Of a DNA stretch of 64,000 nucleotides, positions 18,051 through 26,382 are shown one piece after another (within the stretch, counting starts at the first letter, position 1; the number at the start of each line of letters is the position of its first letter). The stretch is taken from the NCBI RefSeq assembly GCF_900108015.1, contig NZ_FNVP01000002.1, forward strand, positions 186,001-250,000, given 5' to 3'. A program made the translations under genes and the position numbers. This stretch comes from Flavobacterium urumqiense. Lineage in GTDB: Bacteria > Bacteroidota > Bacteroidia > Flavobacteriales > Flavobacteriaceae. The notes beneath the pieces are model-generated. The model searched no databases and was not told the origin of the DNA. It saw only the letters and a program-made list of their open reading frames with translations.

Positions 18051-21000
18051 TTAATTCTTATTCATCGGGAGTTCATAGACTTCCGCTTTTTTATTATTTA
18101 TGGTTACCAATAAATATTTTTTTCCATTAAACGGAATAATATCTAAGTGCCGCACTGCTTTTTGTGTCAAATCAATTCCTATTTGATTTCCTAAATAGAT
18201 TATTTTTTGATTTTTTATTACCGCTCCAGAAAAGCAGTCAAATCGACTATGATATGGAGTCACCCCAAAATAATTTCCCGCAGCAAAAACTTCGTCTTGC
18301 CCATCACCATCAAAATCAGCTTTTACAAAACTTGTAATTGGACTGACTTGCATTTTATTGGAAAATGGAACAAAAGTGAATTTACCCTTGTCATTTTTTA
18401 AATATCCTGATTTTAAATTATGGACTTCATATAATTTTGCTTTGTCTAACATTTTGGGGTCAAAAACTTCCTCAAGTGATTTTCCAGCAAAGGATTTATA
18501 CGTGTTAAATTTCTTTTTCAACATTCCACTGAATTCTTCTGCTAATTCATCTAACCCCATTGTGGTATAATATTTTCCATTTTTTTCGATCGCAACAATT
18601 GTTTCAAAAGTGTCGTTGGTATCAAAATCATCGTAATACATTTTCATAGGAAATTCCCGAGAGGCTATGAATTTTGAATTCATTCCCCAATTGCCCACTA
18701 AATAATCTTGATCTCCATCATGGTCAATATCAAATGCACAAATAGACTGCCATAATCCATTCTGATTTCCTGGTAAAAGCTTTTCTGTAACCTCTTTAAA
18801 ACTTCCTTTTATATTGGCAAAAAATTTAGGTTTCATCCATTCACCCACTACAATCAAATCTAGGTTTCCATCCTTATTAAAATCCGTAACCACCGCATCT
18901 GTAACCATTCCGATTCCCGCAAAAATTTTACTTTGATCTATCGAAAACACACCTTTGTTGTTATTTAACAAATAACAATCTGGCATTCGACCGAAACTAT
19001 TATATTTAGAATTATTTCCGATAAACAAATCCAAATCGCCGTCTTTATCATAATCTATTGTTTTGATAACGGAGGCGTTCATTGCCTTTGTATCTGGAAA
19101 AGCACTTTTAATTAGCGCATTTCCTAAATACAATCTATGAATAAGATCAGCCGCATATTGTCCACTTCCAGAAGCAACTACTAAATCATTTTGCTTATCA
19201 CCATTAAAATCACCAATCACCGCCGAGGCATCTTCATAAATGGAATCTAAGTAAATTGAATTGAATGCTTTTTTTGAAAATCCTTTTCCATTTTGAAGGT
19301 AAATTGCGGCTAACTTTCCTTGTGAACCTCCAAAGAAAACATCTTCTTTACCATCATTATTCAAGTCTCCAATAACAGTTGCCGGTCCACGATCAGAACG
19401 TTGATACGGCATTAATTTTTGAGCTGTAAAATCAACAAAGTCATTTTCTTGATGTGTAAAATCGATTCCTAAATTGGTTTCTGATTTTTTAAAAATAGGC
19501 AAAATAGCTGGATGTAATTTTGCATAATTAAATACTTTACGCCCGGGATTAGGCTGGATTGTAAGCGTCTGATTCGTTTTTACATTTTTCAGGGTTTGGA
19601 CCGTTTTATCTGGCCAAATTACCTGAATAGAATCTACTTGCTTTATTTTTCCGTAACCAAAATGAATTATGGGTTCTGAACTCGATTGAAAACCACGAGT
19701 AGTTTGAATTTCTTTAAATTGTTTTTTGCCTTTTACATACGAAATCACTATACTTCCTATTCCGAAAGTGTTTTTTCCTTTAAAACGCAATTTTAATTTT
19801 AAATAATTGGCTTTATTATTAGTCTTATTAATATAAATAGAAGCCACACTATTCAAATTATTGGTTACAATATCCAAATCACCATCATTGTCTAAATCGG
19901 CATAAGCACCTCCATTTGAAATAATGGAATCATTTTCAATCCATTCTTTCGATTTGTTCTTAAATTCTAAATCTTTAGTCCCTTGAAATATATAATTGGT
20001 TACATTCCCCTTCGGCATTTTGCTCAACGCCTGTCTATCCAATAACTTCGTTGTGTTGAGTTTGGTTTTCACATGGTCATTTGAAAAATACTTTATGTAA
20101 TCCAAATCATTTGGACGTTTTGGAATTCCATTGCAAATAAAAATATCTTGTTCCCCATCTTGATCATAATCTGCAAACAATGAGCTCCAACTCCAATCTG
20201 ATGCAGCGACCCCACTCAACAAAGCAGTTTCGGTAAAATGTTTTCCACCCTGATTGATTTGCAACATATTTCTGGTATATTGATAATGATACCCTAATTT
20301 CTCTGTTCTAACCTTCAACATTTGAGGATTATCGTCACCCGATGAAGATTTTAAGACTTTTTCATCTTCAGGTAACATATCCAAGGTCATTATGTCTGGA
20401 AAACCATCATGATTGATATCAGCCACATCAACTCCCATCGAAAATCGACTGGTATGACCAAAATAATTCTTCATGCTTTCTGTAAATGTACCATCCCCAT
20501 TATTCAAGTAATAATAATCATCTTCATGAAAATCGTTACAAACATAAATATCTGGATATCCGTCCAAATTAAAATCAGAAACCGCTATTCCTAAACCATA
20601 GCCATTAGCGCCACCAAAAATTCCCGCTTGCGCGCTTACATCAACAAATTTGCCATTGTCATTTCTGAATAGTTTATCACCACTTTCATAATTTCTTTTA
20701 TTTCGAATATCAGCTTTACCATAAGACGCTTCTGAATGAATTGCGTGATTTAATAAATACATATCTAAATCGCCGTCGACGTCATAATCAAAAAATGCCA
20801 CCGAAGAACTGTAATTATCAAGATCTAATCCATAATCTGAAGCACTTTCAGTGAAGGTATTATTTTTGTTATTAATAAATAATTCATTATGACCTTCAAA
20901 TCCATTGATTCCTACAACCGCACAAACATAGATATCTAAATACCCGTCACCATTGACATCGGCCATAATAGAACCCGTTTTCCAATCACTTTCGCCTTCT

Positions 21001-21308
21001 ATTCCTGCTTTTACGGAAATATCCTCAAATTTATTACCGCCTTCATTAAGGTACAACTTATTTTTCCCTTGATTGGACGTAAAATAAATATCTACTAAAC
21101 CATCATTATTAATATCTCCCAGAGCTACTCCGCCTCCATTGTAATAATAGAGATAATCTAAAATAGAAATATCCTTTGATTCATCTAATTGATTATTAAA
21201 CTTTACATTACTTTCTTCTGGCGATAGTTTTTCAAATAATAGATTTTCATTTTTTGAGCAACTAATAAATAGCAATGATGCTAGAATTATTTTAAAAAAA
21301 TTATTCAT
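18051..21308 (-). CDS. giant VCBS/FG-GAP repeat lipoprotein with ASPIC/UnbV domain (second of tandem pair)
   Basis: The 1085-residue predicted surface lipoprotein (signal ends LFISC) carries many calcium-type repeats of the form DxNxDGxxDI, such as GDINNDGLVDIYFTSNQG and ADVNGDGYLDIYVC, spread over the whole length, as in FG-GAP beta-propellers. Around residues 500-580 is an ASPIC/UnbV-like domain (GFQSSSEPIIHFGYG, IQVIWPDKTVQTLKNV). The repeats resume after it. It is a paralogue of the upstream gene and overlaps it by 8 bases. Such proteins are exported and often accompany SusC/SusD pairs; their ligand is unknown. Binding or display of a carbohydrate or partner protein is inference. Confidence 0.85.
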   Translation of the reverse strand: MNNFFKIILASLLFISCSKNENLLFEKLSPEESNVKFNNQLDESKDISILDYLYYYNGGGVALGDINNDGLVDIYFTSNQGKNKLYLNEGGNKFEDISVKAGIEGESDWKTGSIMADVNGDGYLDIYVCAVVGINGFEGHNELFINNKNNTFTESASDYGLDLDNYSSSVAFFDYDVDGDLDMYLLNHAIHSEASYGKADIRNKRNYESGDKLFRNDNGKFVDVSAQAGIFGGANGYGLGIAVSDFNLDGYPDIYVCNDFHEDDYYYLNNGDGTFTESMKNYFGHTSRFSMGVDVADINHDGFPDIMTLDMLPEDEKVLKSSSGDDNPQMLKVRTEKLGYHYQYTRNMLQINQGGKHFTETALLSGVAASDWSWSSLFADYDQDGEQDIFICNGIPKRPNDLDYIKYFSNDHVKTKLNTTKLLDRQALSKMPKGNVTNYIFQGTKDLEFKNKSKEWIENDSIISNGGAYADLDNDGDLDIVTNNLNSVASIYINKTNNKANYLKLKLRFKGKNTFGIGSIVISYVKGKKQFKEIQTTRGFQSSSEPIIHFGYGKIKQVDSIQVIWPDKTVQTLKNVKTNQTLTIQPNPGRKVFNYAKLHPAILPIFKKSETNLGIDFTHQENDFVDFTAQKLMPYQRSDRGPATVIGDLNNDGKEDVFFGGSQGKLAAIYLQNGKGFSKKAFNSIYLDSIYEDASAVIGDFNGDKQNDLVVASGSGQYAADLIHRLYLGNALIKSAFPDTKAMNASVIKTIDYDKDGDLDLFIGNNSKYNSFGRMPDCYLLNNNKGVFSIDQSKIFAGIGMVTDAVVTDFNKDGNLDLIVVGEWMKPKFFANIKGSFKEVTEKLLPGNQNGLWQSICAFDIDHDGDQDYLVGNWGMNSKFIASREFPMKMYYDDFDTNDTFETIVAIEKNGKYYTTMGLDELAEEFSGMLKKKFNTYKSFAGKSLEEVFDPKMLDKAKLYEVHNLKSGYLKNDKGKFTFVPFSNKMQVSPITSFVKADFDGDGQDEVFAAGNYFGVTPYHSRFDCFSGAVIKNQKIIYLGNQIGIDLTQKAVRHLDIIPFNGKKYLLVTINNKKAEVYELPMNKN

Positions 21309-24300
21309 TACCGGTAAATAGTTTTGGAGTATTATTATTGAGTACTGTTAAGATAGTTATCGTATTATTTTTGTTTTTTATTGTTTTAATCTTTTGCACT
21401 TCTCCGGTTAAAAAGAAACCAGAATTAGCATAAGGAAGCCAAGTAAAATTACCTTTTTTGTCTCCTAACAAAATACTACCGTGATTGGCATCCAATCGTC
21501 CAAATTGCGGTTTGAATTCATATTGATTTCCTCCAAGAATGATATCTAAAATCCCATCCTTGTTTACATCCATCGCACAGCTGGTGTTTACAGAGGAAAA
21601 TTGCACTTCTTTAGGTAATATTTTTATTTCAAACCGACCGTTCCCCTTGTTTATAGCCACAACACTTTCCTGAATCACTGCAATTTTTTGTAAAGAATTG
21701 CTAACTAAATCTTGAGCAAATATTTCTTGAACTGATTTTTTCGCATAATCAGTATAACTTAAATTTTTCTTTTTTATCAATGGAATCTGTTTTGCCAATT
21801 CTTGTTTTAAATTAATTGGCATGTCCTTGCCTTCAATAGAACGAGTAGTAATTTGTTCAATAGTTCCATTACTATCAAAATCATTGACAAACAATTTCAT
21901 AGGATTTTTAGCAGAAGCTTTATAGGTAGTATTAGTTCCTTTATTCCCCAGAATAAAATCTTTTTTACCGTCATTATTCAAATCAACACCGTTTATTGAA
22001 TTCCAAAAACCGGAATAACTAGTCAAATTTGATTTAAAAACAGCCAAACGTCTTCCTGTATTTTTAAAGATTTGTGGAGCCATCCAATCGCCTATTACAA
22101 TTAAATCTTTCTTAGAATCATTATCAATATCTTCCCAAACCGCATCAGTAATCATTCCGGTTGAGTTGAGTTTGAAGGCTTTTTTATCGATAATATTTGT
22201 AAAATTTCCTTTGCCATCATTTTCTAATAATAAATGTTTTGGGTCAATACCATAAACCCCAGGAACACTTCTACTTCCCACAAAAACATCGATATCCCCA
22301 TCATTATCAAAATCACAGGGCGCAATGACCGATACATTATTATTAGTTGTTGGAAGAATAGTTTTGCTTTTTATAAAAATCCCTTTGCCATTATTCAAAT
22401 ACAAACGGTTTTTATAATTGGCTTGATCCGATTTCTCATTTCCGCCTGAACCTACAAATAAATCAAGGTCCCCATCATTATCAGCATCAAAGAAGCTAGC
22501 GGCTGTATCTTCAAAATCAGCATCTACATCCAAATCTTTTTGAACTGTGACGCCAAAACTATTGTTTCCTTTGTTCAAATAAATTTTTCCTGCTTGTCCT
22601 TTAGCACCTCCAATAAACACATCATCATTGCCATCACCATTAATATCTCCTACGGCAAGTGAAGGTCCTTCTTGTGAGAGCATTTTAGAGATTAATCCTT
22701 CATAATCAAAATCGATATAATCATTTTCTTTAGGAGTAATGAAGTTTGATTTCACCTCTTTAAACAAAGCTTTTGGCTGTGTTTTTTTAAAGACATACTC
22801 TTTTTTAGCATCACCAATTGATAAATTGATAGTTGAATTGAGAATTACTTTTTTTATCTTTTGCGATTTTCCATTTGGCCAAATTACCTGTAATGAATCT
22901 ATTTTTTTAGTTCCAATACCAAACGTCATTACATAATCAATAGAAGATTGAAAACCTCTTGAAGGAATTAACTCTTGTCTTATAATTTCCTTACCTGAAT
23001 ATAATTCAACTACACTACCGACAGCAAATTTATTTTGATTATCTCCTTTCAATTTTACCTTTACAAAATGATTTGCTTTATTTTTCTCTGAATTATTTCT
23101 GTAAACAAAGGATTCCATATTTACATTATTCACTACTAAATCTAAGTCACCATCATTGTCTAAATCACCATATGCAGCCCCATTAGAGAAGCTTGGCGTA
23201 TCCAAACCCCAATTTATCGCATTATTTGCAAAAGTCAAATTCTGATTATTTTTAAAAGCGTAATTTGAAACAGGTGTGCTTGGCATCTTGGCTATAATGG
23301 TTTCAATATCTTCTTTTTTACCAGTAACTACCATTTTCTGCAAAAATTCATTTGCAAAAAAGTCCATGAAATCTTGATTAGTTAAGTCATGATAAATGCC
23401 ATTACAAACATAAATGTCTTTATATCCATCATTATCCATGTCAAATATTAAGGCTCCCCAACTCCAATCCGTTTTAGCCACGCCTGCATAATTAGCTACT
23501 TCAATAAATTTATTATTGTTATCATTAATCTGTAAAGCATTAGACATATATTGATTAAAAAAATCCAGATTTAATTTTCTAGTCAATAAATCATAGTTAT
23601 CAAAACTTGTTGTCGTTTTTAAACGGGCATCCCCTTCTGGTAACATATCCGTAGTAAAAACATCAGATTTACCGTCATTATTAACATCGGCCATATCAGC
23701 CCCCATAGAAGATTGGCTTATATGAGTTGCCCAACCTTGAATTTGTTCCGTAAAAGTTCCATTTTTGTTATTGATGTATAAATAATCTCTTTCATAAAAA
23801 TCATTTGAGATATAAATATCCGGATATAAGTCCCCATTAACATCTCCTACGGTTACTCCTAAACCAAAACCAATCAAACTACTAAAAATACCGGCTGATT
23901 TGCTAACATCTACAAATTTACCATTGTCATTTCGCATTAATTTATCACCACCTCCTTTAAGGATTTCAGCTACGTCCCAGTCTTTATCTCGTAATTCTCT
24001 TTTATTAGAATAATTTAAGGTCCCCACCGGAATAAAGCTGTTATTCAAAATATAACAATCTAAATCTCCATCCTTGTCATAGTCAAAAAAGGCCGCATGA
24101 GTTGTAATTCCTGTATCGGCAAGATTATACTCAGCTGCTTTTTCTGTAAACGTGGTATTCCCGTTATTGATATATAATTGACTTTTTCTTATAGCATCAA
24201 TATTACTTCCTGCATCACAAACATAAATATCTAACAACCCATCACCATTAATATCCACCATCACCACACCTGTCGACCACGCTTTCTTACCTTCAATTCC

Positions 24301-24606
24301 AGATTTTGTTGAAATGTCTTCAAATTTAAAATTGCCTTTATTCAGATATAATTTATTAGTTCCTTGATTAGATGTAAAAAAGACATCCGCCAAACCATCA
24401 TTATTAATATCTCCAACCGCTACACCACCACCATTGTAAAAATTACGATATTTAAAGATGTTCATATTTTTACCGTTTTTCACCTCATTCTGAAAACTGA
24501 TACCCGTTTCAGAAGCATCTAATTTAGTAAACAAGGAATTCGAATTTTCTTTAGAACAACTTACAAAAATTATAAATAGAAAAAAAAACACAATACGTTT
24601 CAACAT
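21301..24606 (-). CDS. giant VCBS/FG-GAP repeat lipoprotein with ASPIC/UnbV domain (first of tandem pair)
   Basis: The 1101-residue lipoprotein (lipobox IFVSC) begins LFTKLDASETGISFQNEV, the usual opening of CRTAC1-like proteins. Repeated Asp-rich loops, for example GDINNDGLADVFFTSNQG and GDINGDGNDDVFIGGAKG, predict one or more calcium-bound beta-propellers. The ASPIC/UnbV-like segment is GFQSSIDYVMTFGIG with IQ..LQVIWPNGKSQKIK near residues 520-570. It follows two tandem terminators behind susD, so it is either read through from susCD or has a promoter not recognised here. It heads the cluster VCBS-VCBS-PAP2-SRPBCC. Confidence 0.85.
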   Translation of the reverse strand: MLKRIVFFFLFIIFVSCSKENSNSLFTKLDASETGISFQNEVKNGKNMNIFKYRNFYNGGGVAVGDINNDGLADVFFTSNQGTNKLYLNKGNFKFEDISTKSGIEGKKAWSTGVVMVDINGDGLLDIYVCDAGSNIDAIRKSQLYINNGNTTFTEKAAEYNLADTGITTHAAFFDYDKDGDLDCYILNNSFIPVGTLNYSNKRELRDKDWDVAEILKGGGDKLMRNDNGKFVDVSKSAGIFSSLIGFGLGVTVGDVNGDLYPDIYISNDFYERDYLYINNKNGTFTEQIQGWATHISQSSMGADMADVNNDGKSDVFTTDMLPEGDARLKTTTSFDNYDLLTRKLNLDFFNQYMSNALQINDNNNKFIEVANYAGVAKTDWSWGALIFDMDNDGYKDIYVCNGIYHDLTNQDFMDFFANEFLQKMVVTGKKEDIETIIAKMPSTPVSNYAFKNNQNLTFANNAINWGLDTPSFSNGAAYGDLDNDGDLDLVVNNVNMESFVYRNNSEKNKANHFVKVKLKGDNQNKFAVGSVVELYSGKEIIRQELIPSRGFQSSIDYVMTFGIGTKKIDSLQVIWPNGKSQKIKKVILNSTINLSIGDAKKEYVFKKTQPKALFKEVKSNFITPKENDYIDFDYEGLISKMLSQEGPSLAVGDINGDGNDDVFIGGAKGQAGKIYLNKGNNSFGVTVQKDLDVDADFEDTAASFFDADNDGDLDLFVGSGGNEKSDQANYKNRLYLNNGKGIFIKSKTILPTTNNNVSVIAPCDFDNDGDIDVFVGSRSVPGVYGIDPKHLLLENDGKGNFTNIIDKKAFKLNSTGMITDAVWEDIDNDSKKDLIVIGDWMAPQIFKNTGRRLAVFKSNLTSYSGFWNSINGVDLNNDGKKDFILGNKGTNTTYKASAKNPMKLFVNDFDSNGTIEQITTRSIEGKDMPINLKQELAKQIPLIKKKNLSYTDYAKKSVQEIFAQDLVSNSLQKIAVIQESVVAINKGNGRFEIKILPKEVQFSSVNTSCAMDVNKDGILDIILGGNQYEFKPQFGRLDANHGSILLGDKKGNFTWLPYANSGFFLTGEVQKIKTIKNKNNTITILTVLNNNTPKLFTGNE

Positions 24607-24722
24607 CTTAAAAATGAATTAATTTAAATAATTATAAGGAAGCAATTTATGTTTTTTTCGGTTTATAAAAAAATTAAAAACGGCCTAAAATAGTACGGAA
24701 TAGTTAAAATAAAACAAAAAAA

Positions 24723-24782
24723 AGAGCTCTGTCGGAAGCTCTAAATTATAAAAAAATAAAAGAGGGTAATTTATTACCCTCT
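24723..24782 (-). terminator. two tandem terminators behind susD
   Basis: In the direction of transcription the first hairpin has arms AGAGGGTAA/TTACCCTCT (24761-24782) followed by TTTTATTTTTTT. The second has arms AGAGCT/AGCTCT (24723-24742) followed by eight T. Both lie between the SusD stop (24824) and the VCBS start (24606). They should limit transcription into the VCBS genes relative to susCD, a common way to adjust stoichiometry. Confidence 0.8.
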
Positions 24783-24823
24783 TTATAACTAACTTAAAAC
24801 ATAATTAACAATAAACAAATCTT

Positions 24824-26371
24824 TTAATATCCAGGATTTTGCTTAATATTAGGATTCAATAAAGCTGTTGTTGGTAGTGGTAACAATACTCTATACGCAT
24901 CAGTATTCTTCATTGTGGCTCTAGCAGTAGTGTAAGTTCCAAAACGAATCATGTCATTTCTTCTCCAACCTTCTTCCCACAATTCTGTAGCTCTAGCTTT
25001 ATCAATGTTAGCCAAAGTGGACAAATTAACTACAGTGGTAATACCTTGACGAGCTTGTAATTGAGCAGCAATAGAAACAACAGTACTTGTGCTTGAACCA
25101 CCTCTTGCTATAGCCTCCGCTTTCATCAATAAAGCATCCGCGTAACGGAATAACACATAGTCATTTTCCGGTTTATCCATATTAGACACATCTGGAATGT
25201 ATTTTTGTGGACGAATACCCCATCTTTCTAACCAGCTTTGAGAAATGATTTTACCATCTGCTGGCAAATTTGCCACATCACTTTGAAAATCTAAAGGTAA
25301 TGAACCATTTTGAGCTCTTGTTGTTAGAGGAGTAATTCCCCCTTTATCAAATTGCTGTCCTTTACGCAATCCTAAAGGACTTCCGAAAGCGGCAATAATA
25401 GCAGGATCATTATTTTTTATACGTCTATCTGACGGGTCAAATTTTTCATAGTATTCTTGCAATACCGAAAATCCGTTCCAACCACTCGGAACCTGATTGT
25501 AATGGTTCCCCATATACCACCTTGTTCTAATAGCGCCCATATCAACACCATTGATATTTTTAGCTGTAAAAATTAACTCTGGACTAGTATGATTTGTTGG
25601 TTTAAAGTTATCCCAATAATCAGAAGCTAATGTTGTAGCACCAGAAATAGCATCAACGTTTGCGATAACTTTATTCATATTAGCCACATTATTGGCATTA
25701 AATCCAGTATGAGTTGGGGAGTCAAATACCGCTTTATTCAAATAAATTTTAGCTAATAAAAAATGAGCTGCATCTTTACTTGCAATTGAAGGATCAGAAG
25801 TATTTTTTGCAGGCAAATTAGGCAATGCTTCTTCAAGCAGTGCAATAATTTTAGCTGTCGCTTCAGGAGAAGTCCAAACCTTAGGAAAATCATCTGGAGA
25901 ACTACCTGCTTCTCTGTAAGGCACTTGACCAAACATATCAATTGCATTGTAGTAATAATAAGCTTTCAAAAATTGAGCTTGCGCTTTCTTACTAGCTGGA
26001 ATTCCTTGTATCCCTAATGCTAAGTCACAATTGTAAACACTTGATAGCATTTGTCTCCAAGCAGTATTTATTTCTCTACTGTTTGCATCCCATGTGTGAA
26101 AATGATCTTGTAGCCACGCTCCACCATCACCCCAGTCACCTGCACGTGTTGGCACAATAACAAAATCTGTAGAAACCTCTTGCACCGCAAATATTCCGTC
26201 TTGTCCCTCAAATTGACGCAATCCATTATACGCTGAAGTTAAAACTGCATCAGGATCTGCCTTTGAAATTTCAGTTGCATCAAGGATTTGTTCATCCAAA
26301 TTAGTACAACTAACGCCAAGAACTAATGCTCCAGCAAAAATACCGTACTTTATAAAATTATTTTTTTTCAT
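24824..26371 (-). CDS. SusD/RagB-family nutrient-binding lipoprotein
   Basis: SusD proteins are surface lids that capture glycans over the SusC channel. The 515-residue protein has a lipoprotein signal (LGVSC), helical TPR-like segments (AQFLKAYYYYNAIDMFGQVPY, PDAVLTSAYNGL), and the typical C-terminus ATELWEEGWRRNDMIRFG to LLPLPTTALLNPNIKQNPGY. It starts 11 bases after the susC-type gene, in the universal SusC-SusD order. The ligand cannot be inferred from sequence; the neighbouring enzymes suggest oligosaccharides of glucose and/or fructose. Confidence 0.95.
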   Translation of the reverse strand: MKKNNFIKYGIFAGALVLGVSCTNLDEQILDATEISKADPDAVLTSAYNGLRQFEGQDGIFAVQEVSTDFVIVPTRAGDWGDGGAWLQDHFHTWDANSREINTAWRQMLSSVYNCDLALGIQGIPASKKAQAQFLKAYYYYNAIDMFGQVPYREAGSSPDDFPKVWTSPEATAKIIALLEEALPNLPAKNTSDPSIASKDAAHFLLAKIYLNKAVFDSPTHTGFNANNVANMNKVIANVDAISGATTLASDYWDNFKPTNHTSPELIFTAKNINGVDMGAIRTRWYMGNHYNQVPSGWNGFSVLQEYYEKFDPSDRRIKNNDPAIIAAFGSPLGLRKGQQFDKGGITPLTTRAQNGSLPLDFQSDVANLPADGKIISQSWLERWGIRPQKYIPDVSNMDKPENDYVLFRYADALLMKAEAIARGGSSTSTVVSIAAQLQARQGITTVVNLSTLANIDKARATELWEEGWRRNDMIRFGTYTTARATMKNTDAYRVLLPLPTTALLNPNIKQNPGY

Positions 26372-26382
26372 TTTTATTCTAA